The notes beneath the pieces were generated by a model. It saw only the letters and a program-made list of their open reading frames with translations, had not been told where the DNA came from and did no database searches. Positions 1 to 8,373 of a DNA stretch of 64,000 nucleotides are shown piece after piece (the first letter of the stretch is position 1; each line of letters starts with the position of its first letter). The position numbers were made by a program, and so were the translations under genes. The DNA is from Methylomarinum sp. Ch1-1 (GTDB taxonomy: Bacteria > Pseudomonadota > Gammaproteobacteria > Methylococcales > Methylomonadaceae). The stretch spans positions 3,250,501-3,314,500 of the forward strand of contig NZ_CP157743.1 of NCBI RefSeq assembly GCF_030717995.2. Reading direction: 5' to 3'.

Positions 1-600
1 ATTGCTCCTGTCAGGCTGATCTCAGACCCTCAGTTTATAATCAACGGCCATGGCCGCTTACGTGTTCCACCCTTCACCTCCAACTTCCTGTCACTGGTTC
101 GATGTTTTTCCCTCAGCTATGTCACCATAACCTCATCGGCATCGAACTTTACGATTACTACGGCTTCATCTGCAGACCCTCGGTTCATCACGTCAGCATT
201 ACTGCTGCGCTTAGGGCTTAAGGTGTCGCAGTTACACCGACCCGAAGCCGACGGCCCTTCACTGGGTAAGATAGTCAACTTTATCTCGGTCCACCTACCT
301 TCAATACAACAGCAAGTTACGGTGAGAATATCGGACTTCGGTGGACGCGGGCACCTCATCCTCTTGCTGCCGCCTTACGAAGGTTCACTCTCGTTTAGGT
401 GACCGATTCGGCTAGAGCTTCTTTCAGATTCCGCATTGGCTCTCGGTAACCGTGCTTCCCTGTTGGGTAGCTACCGGGAGTTTCTTTGGACACCCTTGCT
501 TTCGCCTACTTCTTCCCTTCTCACAGGGCAAAGGCTGGACTTTCACCAGCTAGCTGACTACCATGCCAGTCACACCGCTCCGTTTCCAAGATTTTCAGCG
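1..600 (-). mobile_element. 5' part of a group II intron-like RNA (runs off the left edge)
   Basis: Read on the minus strand, this stretch has no convincing protein but resembles domain I of a bacterial group II intron: GTGTG near 575, then GTAGTCAGCTAGCTGGTGAA and AGTCCAGC, then GGCGAAAGCAAGGGTGT. The sequence continues past position 1, where domains II-VI and any reverse transcriptase would lie. The edge with the downstream repeat is near 600, because homology to the repeat at 54443-54504 starts at about 601. The exact 5' splice point (575 or nearer 600) is unclear. Family assignment is from remembered motifs, not from a covariance model. Confidence 0.5.
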
Positions 601-758
601 AACGAAGATGATTTATCGCAGCCATTAGCCTATGGAATTTAGGTGCTGGGTGAATATATCCCTATAGGCTCGGATGCGACATCCCTGTCGCATACACTTC
701 TTCCGCAAGCAATTGATAGTAAAAGACATATTTTCTCATTATCAAGCTGAATAATTAC
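601..758. repeat. Right half of an IS66-ended non-autonomous element, cut by the intron-like sequence
   Basis: Positions 601-654 match the right half of the 69-bp palindromic element (ending GGTGCTGGGTGAA). Positions 655-758 match the right part of the element at 54285-54608, including the GATGCGACATCCCTGTCGCA hairpin, and end in CTGAATAATTAC, a variant of the shared CTGAATAGTTAC end. The left half is missing, replaced by the intron-like sequence. Confidence 0.7.
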
Positions 759-760
759 TC

Positions 761-972
761 GTATCTATTCAATCATCATAAACAAGGCTGCAACAGGCAG
801 ATTTTTGCTCTGACCGCCCAGGAAGGCGGAAATGTAGAATCTACCTGCAAAATCTGTATTCCCATCGTCCCTGATGATCAGACGTTGCAGCCATAACTTA
901 CGCCGCACAGGGAAGTGCAAGTGCCGCGTAAGATAGGACATCGCTAGCGGCCGCCACACACAGAATAGTTAT
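761..972. repeat. Degenerate short repeat element
   Basis: It starts GTATCTATTCAA and ends CAGAATAGTTATC, diverged versions of the GTAACTATTCAG terminal inverted repeat. The inside shares blocks with other repeats here: CTGCAACAGGCAGATTTTT also occurs near 54342, and a CCGCACA(A/G)GGA block also near 57590. No flanking duplication was found. No gene is seen between 601 and 980. Confidence 0.45.
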
Positions 973-980
973 CATTTAAT

Positions 981-1298
981 CTACTTTGATGATTTAGCGA
1001 ATAATTTTCTTAAATCATAATGGTATATAAAGCCCGGCAATGCGAATACGCCAAACAGGCATAAGGTCGTGACATAAAACTCCCAATCCTGGGACTGATG
1101 CATGCCGGTCAATTTAAATTCAAGCCCCCAGGCCAGCAGGCCGGTCAAAAGATAATAGACCAGCCATTCCAACCATCGCCACCAGGCATTTTTGTCAAAA
1201 GCAATAAACAACAAAAATCGCCCACTCAACCAAGGCAGGTTGGCCGTTATCAACGCGGTGACAATAAAAGCTTGATATAGCGCCGTCAGAGTCATCAA
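981..1298 (-). CDS. DUF2818 family membrane protein
   Basis: This 105-residue protein has about three hydrophobic helices (roughly residues 8-32, 42-60 and 75-92) and the small-protein layout of the DUF2818 family, including an early ANLPWL motif and a [15 protein letters not shown] helix. Function is unknown; it should lie in the inner membrane. Its start overlaps the stop of lysS (ATGA type), so it is probably translationally coupled and is the last gene of prfB-lysS-DUF2818. Family assignment is by memory of the pattern. Confidence 0.7.
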   Translation of the reverse strand: MMTLTALYQAFIVTALITANLPWLSGRFLLFIAFDKNAWWRWLEWLVYYLLTGLLAWGLEFKLTGMHQSQDWEFYVTTLCLFGVFALPGFIYHYDLRKLFAKSSK

Positions 1299-2791
1299 CC
1301 TTTGGGACGCATATGCGGGAATAACAACACATCGCGAATGCTGGGCGCATCGGTAAACAACATCACCAAACGGTCGATGCCGATGCCCTCACCCGCCGTT
1401 GGCGGCATGCCGTGTTCCAGCGCGGTAATATAATCGGCATCGAAATGCATCGCTTCATCGTCGCCGGCTTCTTTTTCCTCGACCTGTTTTCTGAAACGCT
1501 CGGCCTGGTCTTCGGCGTCGTTCAATTCGGTAAAACCATTGGCGATTTCGCGGCCGCCGACAAAAAATTCGAACCGGTCGGTGACATGAGGGTCGTCGTC
1601 GTTGCGCCTGGCCAATGGGGAAACTTCTACCGGATAGGCCGTGATAAAGGTCGGATTCATTAACCGGTGCTCGACGGTTTTTTCGAAAATCTCGATCTGC
1701 ACCTTACCTAAACCATAACTGTCTTTAATCGGTATACCGAGTTTTTCCGCGACTTTGACCGCCGACTCACGGTTAGCGATATCAGCCAGCGTCAGTTCCG
1801 GGTTGAAATGCAGTATCGATTCGAGCACGGTCATGCGCTCGAACGGTTTTCCGAAGTCATACTGCTCCCCTTGATAGTCGATCACCGTTTGACCGACCAC
1901 ATCTTCAGCCAAGCCCTTCAGCATCGCCTCGGTCAGGTCCATCAGGTCGCCGTATTCGGCATAGGCCTGGTAGAATTCCAGCATCGTGAATTCAGGATTA
2001 TGGCGAGTGGACAAACCTTCGTTACGGAAATTGCGGTTGACTTCGAACACTCGTTCAAGGCCCCCGACCACCAGGCGTTTCAGATAAAGCTCCGGGGCGA
2101 TGCGCAAATACAAGCCCATATCCAACGCGTTATGATGGGTGGTAAACGGTCTGGCCGTTGCCCCGCCGGGGATCGTCTGCATCATCGGCGTTTCGACTTC
2201 GAGAAAATCACGCCGGGTTAAAAAATCACGAATGTAGGCGACAATTTTCGAGCGCATCAGGAAGGTCTTGCGCGACTCATCGCTCATGATCAAATCGAGA
2301 TAACGCTGGCGATATTTGATTTCCTGGTCGGCGATGCCATGAAATTTTTCCGGCAACGGACGCAAGGCCTTAGTCAATAAACGAATATCGTCGACTCGCA
2401 CGCTCAGTTCACCGACCTTGGTTTTAAACAGCGTGCCTTCGGCGCCGATAATATCGCCGATATCCCACTTCTTGAACTGTTCGTTGTAAAATCCCTCCGG
2501 CAGGGTATCCCGGGTCACATAAAGCTGAATCTTGCCGGACATGTCCTGAATATGACAGAAACTGGCCTTGCCCATGATCCGTCGTGTCATCATGCGTCCG
2601 GCGAGTTTTACCCGAACCGGCTGTTCTTCAAGTTCTTCCTTGCTTTTTTCACCGTATTCGGCCAGCAATTCCCCGCTGACGACATTGCGGCGAAAGTCCG
2701 TTGGAAAGGCAATACCTTCCTCTCGCAGAGCACTCAGTTTACTGCGTCGTTGTTTAATCTGTTCCTGTTCGTCTAATTCGATTTCTGACAT
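1295..2791 (-). CDS. lysS: Lysyl-tRNA synthetase, class II
   Basis: LysS charges tRNA-Lys with lysine using ATP in the cytoplasm. The 498-residue length fits the bacterial class II enzyme. An N-terminal OB-fold anticodon-binding region (about residues 60-170) precedes the catalytic core with motif 2 ([11 protein letters not shown], then RHNPEFT) and motif 3 ([11 protein letters not shown]); the protein ends PHMRPKG, as expected. It lies 87 bp downstream of prfB on the same strand, the same order as in Escherichia coli. No strong ribosome-binding site precedes the ATG at 2791. Confidence 0.97.
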   Translation of the reverse strand: MSEIELDEQEQIKQRRSKLSALREEGIAFPTDFRRNVVSGELLAEYGEKSKEELEEQPVRVKLAGRMMTRRIMGKASFCHIQDMSGKIQLYVTRDTLPEGFYNEQFKKWDIGDIIGAEGTLFKTKVGELSVRVDDIRLLTKALRPLPEKFHGIADQEIKYRQRYLDLIMSDESRKTFLMRSKIVAYIRDFLTRRDFLEVETPMMQTIPGGATARPFTTHHNALDMGLYLRIAPELYLKRLVVGGLERVFEVNRNFRNEGLSTRHNPEFTMLEFYQAYAEYGDLMDLTEAMLKGLAEDVVGQTVIDYQGEQYDFGKPFERMTVLESILHFNPELTLADIANRESAVKVAEKLGIPIKDSYGLGKVQIEIFEKTVEHRLMNPTFITAYPVEVSPLARRNDDDPHVTDRFEFFVGGREIANGFTELNDAEDQAERFRKQVEEKEAGDDEAMHFDADYITALEHGMPPTAGEGIGIDRLVMLFTDAPSIRDVLLFPHMRPKG

Positions 2792-2878
2792 GTTGGTTTT
2801 AATTTCTAATGGGATTAAGCAAAACCCGCTATGTTAATGATGCCGGATCCGTTAGTGCTGATCCAGCCGATTATAATG

Positions 2879-3976
2879 TTACAGACCGCTTTTCAGGCTG
2901 GCTTCGATGAACTGATCGAGATCGCCGTCCAACACCGCCTGGGTATTGCCAGTCTCGACACTGGTACGCAAATCCTTGATCCGCGATTGGTCGAGGACAT
3001 AGGAGCGAATCTGACTTCCCCAACCGATATCGGATTTGGAGTCCTCAACCGCCTGCTGACTTTCATTGCGCCTCATGATTTCCAGCTCATACAATTTAGC
3101 CTTCAACTGCTTCATCGCCGTATCCTTGTTTTTGTGCTGGGAACGGTCATTCTGACATTGCACGACGATGCCGGTCGGATTATGGGTAATCCTGACTGCC
3201 GACTCGGTTCTGTTAACGTGCTGGCCGCCGGCGCCGCTGGCCCGATACACATCGATGCGCAAGTCGGCCGGATTGATATCGATCTCGATATCGTCGTCGA
3301 TTTCCGGGGAAACAAACACCGCGGCAAATGAGGTATGGCGACGATTGCCGGAATCGAACGGCGACTTTCGAACCAGACGGTGCACGCCGGTCTCGGTGCG
3401 CAACCAGCCGAACGCATATTCCCCTTCAAATTTGATTGTTGCGCTTTTGATGCCGGCCACATCACCGGGCGATTCTTCGATCAGTTCGGTTTTAAAGCCC
3501 TTGCGTTCGCCCCAGCGCAGATACATGCGCTCGATCATCGAAGCCCAATCCTGAGCCTCGGTGCCACCGGAACCGGACTGTATGTCCAGGAAGGCATTGT
3601 TGGCGTCCATTTCGCCGGAAAACATCCTGCGAAACTCAAGGCCTTCGACTTTTTTTTCAAATTCATCAAGATCCGCGGCGACCGTTTCGACCGTTTCCTC
3701 ATCGCCTTCGTCGATGGCCATGTCGAGCAGCTCGCCGGCATCGGTCAGCCCTTGCTCCAATTCCTTGATGGTATCGACGACGGCTTCCAGCATGCCGCGC
3801 TCCTTCCCCAAGGCCTGCGCCTGTTCCGGATTATTCCACACCGACGGATCTTCGAGCTCTCTGAGCACCTCAACCAAGCGCTCACTTTTCACTTCAAAAT
3901 CAAGATAGCTCTTCAGCGCCTGGGCGCGTTGATGCAAATCGGCAATCTTGTTTTTTATCGGGTTAATTTCTTGCAT
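2879..3976 (-). CDS. prfB: Peptide chain release factor 2, without the programmed frameshift
   Basis: RF2 recognises UGA and UAA stop codons and triggers release of the finished peptide. The 365-residue protein has the SPF tripeptide that reads the stop codon (RKSPFDSG) and the GGQ catalytic loop ([10 protein letters not shown]). In many bacteria prfB carries an in-frame UGA near codon 25 bypassed by +1 frameshifting (CTT TGA C). Here the same place, about 3905, reads TAT CTT GAT TTT in one open frame and the upstream Shine-Dalgarno-like AGGGGG is absent. The gene is therefore uninterrupted and lacks this self-regulation. It is first in prfB-lysS-DUF2818. Confidence 0.97.
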   Translation of the reverse strand: MQEINPIKNKIADLHQRAQALKSYLDFEVKSERLVEVLRELEDPSVWNNPEQAQALGKERGMLEAVVDTIKELEQGLTDAGELLDMAIDEGDEETVETVAADLDEFEKKVEGLEFRRMFSGEMDANNAFLDIQSGSGGTEAQDWASMIERMYLRWGERKGFKTELIEESPGDVAGIKSATIKFEGEYAFGWLRTETGVHRLVRKSPFDSGNRRHTSFAAVFVSPEIDDDIEIDINPADLRIDVYRASGAGGQHVNRTESAVRITHNPTGIVVQCQNDRSQHKNKDTAMKQLKAKLYELEIMRRNESQQAVEDSKSDIGWGSQIRSYVLDQSRIKDLRTSVETGNTQAVLDGDLDQFIEASLKSGL

Positions 3977-4086
3977 GAATTTTTTTATCCATTCATCATA
4001 GGCCGAAAAGCGCTGACGCCTCTTCGGTGTAAAAACGAACCTTATATTATAATCCGATAAGCGGCTGATTTACAGGACTGTATTTG

Positions 4087-4199
4087 TAACCTCAGTTCGG
4101 GATAACAGAATCATATATTGCAAAGGGTTAAGACCGCATCAGGTCGCTCTGGAAGCGCTATCTGATACAGGCTGATTTGTTAACCCGAACTCAGGTTAT
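4087..4199. repeat. Short element with 20-bp terminal inverted repeats
   Basis: The left end TAACCTCAGTTCGGGATAAC and the reverse complement of the right end, TAACCTGAGTTCGGGTTAAC, match at 17 of 20 positions. The right part (TCTGGAAGCGCTATCTGATA onward) recurs near 57728-57780. The right end supplies the stop codon and last few codons of lgt. No flanking duplication was identified. Confidence 0.6.
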
Positions 4200-4983
4200 T
4201 CGTACGATAGTTGCGCAGCGACCAAATGATGAAGGCGACGCCGATCAGAAAGAATGGAATGCTCAAAAATTGGCCGGTCGTTAAACTAAGCTCGTTGGCA
4301 TAGGCGGCCTGTTCGGTTTTAACAAATTCGAGCAGAAAGCGCAGCAAAAACACCAACGTGGTAAACAAACCGGTGAGCAAGCCTTTTATCGGCAGATAGG
4401 CGGTTTTTTTGTAGGCGAAAATCAAGACAAGAAAAACCAAGGCATAGCCGGCCGATTCGTACAATTGCACCGGATGCCTGGGTAAATAATCGATCCTGGA
4501 AAATATCACCGCCCAAGGCACATCGGTGGGTATGCCGAGAATCTCGGAATTGAAGAAGTTGCCGATTCGAATCAGACTGGCGCCCAAGATGCAGGACACT
4601 GCAACCCTGTCCATCAACCAGATGTAACTGTCGTCGGTTTTCAATTTATAAAGATACAGGCTGATTAAGATGCCGATAAAAGCGCCATGGCTGGCCAACC
4701 CGCCTTCCCAGATAGCTAATATTTTCAACGGATGACTGAAATAATAAGCCGGATCATAAAACAAACAATGCCCCAATCGGGCGCCGACCACGGTGCCAAT
4801 CGCCAGATACCACAGCATCCGGTCCAAGTCCTCGACATTTTTCTGTTCGCGCTTATAAATCCAGTACATAAAACCGTAACTGGTCATAAAAGCGGAGGCG
4901 AACATTAAGCCATACCAACGGATTTTCAATGGCCCCAGAGCCAGTAGAATCGGATCGATGTCCCAGACAAAATAATTCATCAT
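4180..4983 (-). CDS. lgt: Prolipoprotein diacylglyceryl transferase
   Basis: Lgt moves a diacylglyceryl group from phosphatidylglycerol to the lipobox cysteine of prolipoproteins, the first step of lipoprotein maturation in the inner membrane. About 267 residues with seven hydrophobic helices fit the family. Visible motifs are GLASHGAFIG (with the catalytic histidine), RIGNFFNSE and RHPVQLYE. The frame stays open to 5166, but that extension is encoded by a repeat element, and family members start near YFVWDIDPI, so ATG 4983 or 4980 is chosen. The last residues (NLSSG) and the stop come from another repeat. Confidence 0.95.
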   Translation of the reverse strand: MMNYFVWDIDPILLALGPLKIRWYGLMFASAFMTSYGFMYWIYKREQKNVEDLDRMLWYLAIGTVVGARLGHCLFYDPAYYFSHPLKILAIWEGGLASHGAFIGILISLYLYKLKTDDSYIWLMDRVAVSCILGASLIRIGNFFNSEILGIPTDVPWAVIFSRIDYLPRHPVQLYESAGYALVFLVLIFAYKKTAYLPIKGLLTGLFTTLVFLLRFLLEFVKTEQAAYANELSLTTGQFLSIPFFLIGVAFIIWSLRNYRTNNLSSG

Positions 4984-5057
4984 GATTAGGTACAGGTTGT
5001 GCAAATCGGGTAATTTACCACAAATAACAGCGAACGCTGACAGCGCAAAAACATCCC

Positions 5058-5296
5058 CAGCAATTCCCACTTTGGCATTCAAAAAAGGGCATGGGGTGTG
5101 TTTGGCGTGGATGTCGGCAGCAAGGATGCTGCCGTCAAGCCCCCCAGGGATGGGTTTACCCAGCACCTAAATTCCATGGCTACTGGACTATATTTTACAT
5201 TCCAGCATAATTTAGGTGCTGGGTGAACGGCGCTCCTCGACAGACACACCCCATGCCCTAACCCCGCAAAAATACTCAAACTGATGGGAATTGCTG
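5058..5296. repeat. MITE-like element with CAGCAATTCCC ends and 9-bp target duplication
   Basis: The ends CAGCAATTCCCA and TGGGAATTGCTG are inverted repeats, as are the subterminal GGGCATGGGGTGTGT and ACACACCCCATGCCC. The direct repeat AAACATCCC lies at 5049-5057 and again at 5297-5305, so the whole unit looks transposed. A 69-bp palindromic element sits inside at 5159-5227. The right end is also found near 57786-57813. It separates lgt from the Rieske gene and provides an in-frame extension upstream of lgt. Confidence 0.75.
5159..5227. repeat. 69-bp palindromic element, copy 1
   Basis: Arms CCCAGCACCTAAAT and ATTTAGGTGCTGGG flank a loop of about 37 bp that starts TCCATGGCTACTGGAC. The element is preceded by TTTA (TTCA in other copies) and ends TGAA. 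The loop is close to that of the copy at 57653-57720. Confidence 0.85.
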
Positions 5297-5372
5297 AAAC
5301 ATCCCTAGACAAATCATTGTCGATCTTTTCTCAGGATGCCGGCCAGGACAGGCTGCCGTCGTTAGCCTTCTA

Positions 5373-5693
5373 TCAATCCCAGCGATCGTCCCTGACTTGC
5401 ACACGACCGTCGACGATCTGTACTGGAAAAGTCTCGATATCTTCGTAAGCGGGCGCGCATTTCACCTCGCCGGTTTTAACACAAAAACGGGCGCCGTGGC
5501 GCGGACAGACGATTTCATCCCCCACGAGCTCGCCGCTGGCGATTTCTGCGCCATCATGGCTGCACACATCCTCGATTGCGTAAAATTTCCCGCCGATTTT
5601 AAACACGGCGACATCGGCGCCATCGACATCAACGATCACAGATTCACCTTCGGCCACCGCATCCACGGCAGCGACATCGATCCAATCGCTCAT
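5373..5693 (-). CDS. Rieske-type [2Fe-2S] ferredoxin
   Basis: This 106-residue soluble protein has both Rieske cluster boxes, CSHDGAEI (Cys-X-His) and CPRHGARF (Cys-X2-His), and no membrane anchor. Such small Rieske proteins serve as electron carriers for oxygenases or reductases and often sit near SUF genes. Here it starts 16 bp downstream of the end of rsmJ on the same strand, below the suf operon, so a role linked to iron-sulfur assembly or electron supply is possible. The partner enzyme cannot be told from the sequence. Confidence 0.88.
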   Translation of the reverse strand: MSDWIDVAAVDAVAEGESVIVDVDGADVAVFKIGGKFYAIEDVCSHDGAEIASGELVGDEIVCPRHGARFCVKTGEVKCAPAYEDIETFPVQIVDGRVQVRDDRWD

Positions 5694-5709
5694 TATCTTC
5701 CTCTCTAAC

Positions 5710-6498
5710 TCAACAACTTTTCAAATACACATCGTAGCGCAGCAACTTGCCCTGAAAACTTTGCGTCGGTTTGCCGCCCAGGGGTTCGGCATAATCGGGA
5801 CTCTTGACGACCACCCGTTTACCGGTCGCCTCCATTGCCGCCACGAACAATGCGTCACGGTCTAAATCGTCGCCCAAGATATCGCGCAATATCGTCATCG
5901 ACTTCTTAGCCAAGGCCGACTTTTTGCGCTTAGGAGGAAACATCGGATCCAGGTAGATGCAATCAGGCTGTTCGGGCAAATGCCTCAGTATCTCGATCGC
6001 GTCGCCGACTAGCAATTGCGGCGGCGTTAACGAGCGCCGCCGCACCCAGTCTTTCCCAGCCAGGCGGGCAAAGCCATCGGCGACCAGCTCGGCCATCAGC
6101 GGTGATCGCTCGATGCAAGTGACCGCATACCCCATCCGAAACAAAGCGAGGCTGTCCTGAGCCCAACCGGTCGTCGCATCGACGACGGTACGGGTTTTCT
6201 TGCCTATGGCCTGGGCAAATAGACTTTTCTTCGGCGCCGGCCAAGAATGCTGTTCGCCGCTGCGCGGTTCGATATCGACCGCTAAGCCGCCTTTCTTAAG
6301 CGCCTGCCGGTCTAACAATTTCAGGCAACCATCACGATAAATCAGGCAAAATTGGAGCTCGGCGTTGCCAACGATATCGGCCAGCGGCATTAAGGGAAGC
6401 GCCAACCTATCCGCCAATTTCTGCTGATCCAGTTTGTCGTCATCGGTTTGATAAGCAAGAGCGATCCGCGCATCTCGCGGAGAGCTATGATCGGTCAT
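5710..6498 (-). CDS. rsmJ: 16S rRNA (guanine-1516-N2)-methyltransferase
   Basis: RsmJ methylates G1516 of 16S rRNA using S-adenosylmethionine. The 262-residue protein has the SAM-binding region VVDATTGWAQDS with the acidic CIERSP strand, and a catalytic CIYLDPMFPPKRK motif, which matches the RsmJ/YhiQ family well. It follows sufU on the minus strand with a 77-bp gap, so it may be read through from the suf operon. Confidence 0.92.
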   Translation of the reverse strand: MTDHSSPRDARIALAYQTDDDKLDQQKLADRLALPLMPLADIVGNAELQFCLIYRDGCLKLLDRQALKKGGLAVDIEPRSGEQHSWPAPKKSLFAQAIGKKTRTVVDATTGWAQDSLALFRMGYAVTCIERSPLMAELVADGFARLAGKDWVRRRSLTPPQLLVGDAIEILRHLPEQPDCIYLDPMFPPKRKKSALAKKSMTILRDILGDDLDRDALFVAAMEATGKRVVVKSPDYAEPLGGKPTQSFQGKLLRYDVYLKSC

Positions 6499-6575
6499 GT
6501 ATCGCTAATTGATAGAAAATTGGCCCGCGCTTCTCGGTCGAGCCGAGACAGCAATTCAAGCTCGCCATCGCCCCA

Positions 6576-7028
6576 TCACTCGGTGGAAACCGATTTTTCC
6601 TTGTTCTGAATCGCCGCGTCCAAGGTATGCCAGGCGAGTGAGGCGCACTTGACCCGCGCCGGATAATCGCGTACGCCGGCCAGCACGGCCAGTTTACCGA
6701 CCGCTTCCAGATTGACCTCTTCGTCTTTACCGGTCACCATTTCATGAACCTGCTTAAACAGCTGTTCGGCTTCAGCTACGGTCTTGCCCTTGATGATTTC
6801 GGTCATCAACGACACCGATGCCGTGGAAATCGCGCAGCCGGAGCCCTGGAAGCTGGCGTCGGTAATCACATCGCCATCCAGTTTCAAGTATAGCGTCAAA
6901 CGATCGCCGCATAAGGGGTTGAAGCCTTCCACCTTGCGATCCGCATCTTCCATCGCGCGAAAATTACGCGGGTTTCTATTGTGATCAAAGATTACCTCTT
7001 GATAAAGATCACGCAAATCATCAAACAT
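6576..7028 (-). CDS. sufU: SUF-type iron-sulfur scaffold or sulfur acceptor SufU
   Basis: SufU accepts sulfur from SufS and helps build iron-sulfur clusters. Its 150 residues contain three conserved cysteines: NPLCGD (about residue 40), GSGCAIS (about 67) and RVKCASLAWHT (about 127). The 1-bp start/stop overlap with sufS indicates coupled translation. The final KSVSTE tail is variable. Using SufU rather than SufE with SufBCD is common outside the enterobacteria. Confidence 0.93.
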   Translation of the reverse strand: MFDDLRDLYQEVIFDHNRNPRNFRAMEDADRKVEGFNPLCGDRLTLYLKLDGDVITDASFQGSGCAISTASVSLMTEIIKGKTVAEAEQLFKQVHEMVTGKDEEVNLEAVGKLAVLAGVRDYPARVKCASLAWHTLDAAIQNKEKSVSTE

Positions 7029-8251
7029 TAGCCAAATACCTCTATCAGCGATTTTATTCCGTCTATTAACACATCAATTTCTGCTTTGCTGTTATATAGC
7101 GCAAAGGAGGCGCGCGCCGTCGCCGGAACCTCAAAAAAATCCATCACCGGCATCGCGCAATGATGGCCCGCCCTGACCGCGATTCCAAGGCTATCCAGCA
7201 TCGTGCCTATATCATGCGGGTGTATTTTATCCAAGACAAAGGACAATATCGCCCCTTTCTCGGCAGCCTCGCCGATAATGCGCAATCCCGGTATCTGTTT
7301 GGCGTGCTCGGTCGCATAACTGAGCAATTCGGCCTCATAGGCCGCCACCTTGTCCATGCCGATTGCGCTCAGATAATCGATTGCAGCGCCCAAACCGATG
7401 GCATCGGCGATGCTGGGCGTGCCGGCTTCGAATTTATAGGGCAGAGTATTATATTCGGTTTCTTCGAACGTGACCTTGCGGATCATGTCCCCGCCGCCCT
7501 GATAAGGAGGCATTTCTTCCAATAAGGCCTGCTTGCCGTACAAAACACCGATGCCGGAAGGCGCATACAGTTTATGGCCGGAAAACGCGTAAAAGTCGCA
7601 ATCGAGTTCCTGCACATCGGCAGGCATGTGCGGAATCGCCTGGGCGCCATCCAATAACACCGGCACATTTCTGGCGTGGGCGGCGGCAACGATTTGTTTC
7701 ACCGGATTGATCGTTCCCAAGGCATTCGACATATGGGCCACCGACACCAGCCGGGTTTTATCGCTAAACAACTTTTCGAACTCATCATAGATCAATTCGC
7801 CCTGTAGATTGATCGGCGCCACTTTCAACACCGCACCGGTTTGTTCGGATAGTAATTGCCATGGGACGATATTGGAATGATGCTCCATCGCGGTGATCAG
7901 GATTTCGTCACCGGCCTGTATATTCGTCCTGCCGAAGGTCTGCGCGACCAAATTGATCGCTTCGGTGGTGCCTTTAACGAAAATAATTTCTTTCGTGCTG
8001 GCGGCATTGATAAAATTTTTCACTTTCTCTCGCGCGCCTTCATAACGATCCGTCGACTTGACGCTCAAGGTATGTACGCCTCGATGCACATTGGCGTATT
8101 CGTGGCGGTACAGATGCGAAATACTGTCGATCACCGTTTCCGGCTTTTGGCTGGTCGCTGCATTGTCCAAGTAAACCAACGGCTTATTACGGATTTTCTC
8201 CTGCAAAATCGGAAAATCCGCACGAATTTTTTCTATCGGGAAGTCTGTCAT
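7028..8251 (-). CDS. sufS: Cysteine desulfurase SufS
   Basis: SufS is a PLP enzyme that takes sulfur from L-cysteine and passes it to SufU. The 407-residue protein is a full-length class V aminotransferase fold. Visible are the PLP lysine in FSGHKLYAPSG, the MEHHSN motif, and the active-site cysteine loop RAGHHCAMP near the C-terminus. It lies between sufD (122-bp gap) and sufU (1-bp overlap) in the order sufB-C-D-S-U. Confidence 0.97.
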   Translation of the reverse strand: MTDFPIEKIRADFPILQEKIRNKPLVYLDNAATSQKPETVIDSISHLYRHEYANVHRGVHTLSVKSTDRYEGAREKVKNFINAASTKEIIFVKGTTEAINLVAQTFGRTNIQAGDEILITAMEHHSNIVPWQLLSEQTGAVLKVAPINLQGELIYDEFEKLFSDKTRLVSVAHMSNALGTINPVKQIVAAAHARNVPVLLDGAQAIPHMPADVQELDCDFYAFSGHKLYAPSGIGVLYGKQALLEEMPPYQGGGDMIRKVTFEETEYNTLPYKFEAGTPSIADAIGLGAAIDYLSAIGMDKVAAYEAELLSYATEHAKQIPGLRIIGEAAEKGAILSFVLDKIHPHDIGTMLDSLGIAVRAGHHCAMPVMDFFEVPATARASFALYNSKAEIDVLIDGIKSLIEVFG

Positions 8252-8373
8252 GTTTATGTTGTTCCTAACGTTACCGAATGTTTTCTTGCTAAACGGCGAC
8301 GTTTTATTACTTATGATGAGGATTTTAGAATCCTATCCTTAAACGATGGTAACTATTCAGCATAAGAATTACC

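Noticed and set aside
117-359. 80-codon minus-strand open frame
   Set aside because: It lies within the intron-like RNA and shows no protein family features; conserved RNA motifs explain the sequence better.
765-959. 64-codon open frame in repeat DNA
   Set aside because: It is made of blocks shared with other non-coding repeats in the window.
4981-5166. N-terminal extension of Lgt by 61 residues
   Set aside because: The extension is encoded in a MITE-like element and is not part of the Lgt family; the start at 4983 or 4980 fits better.
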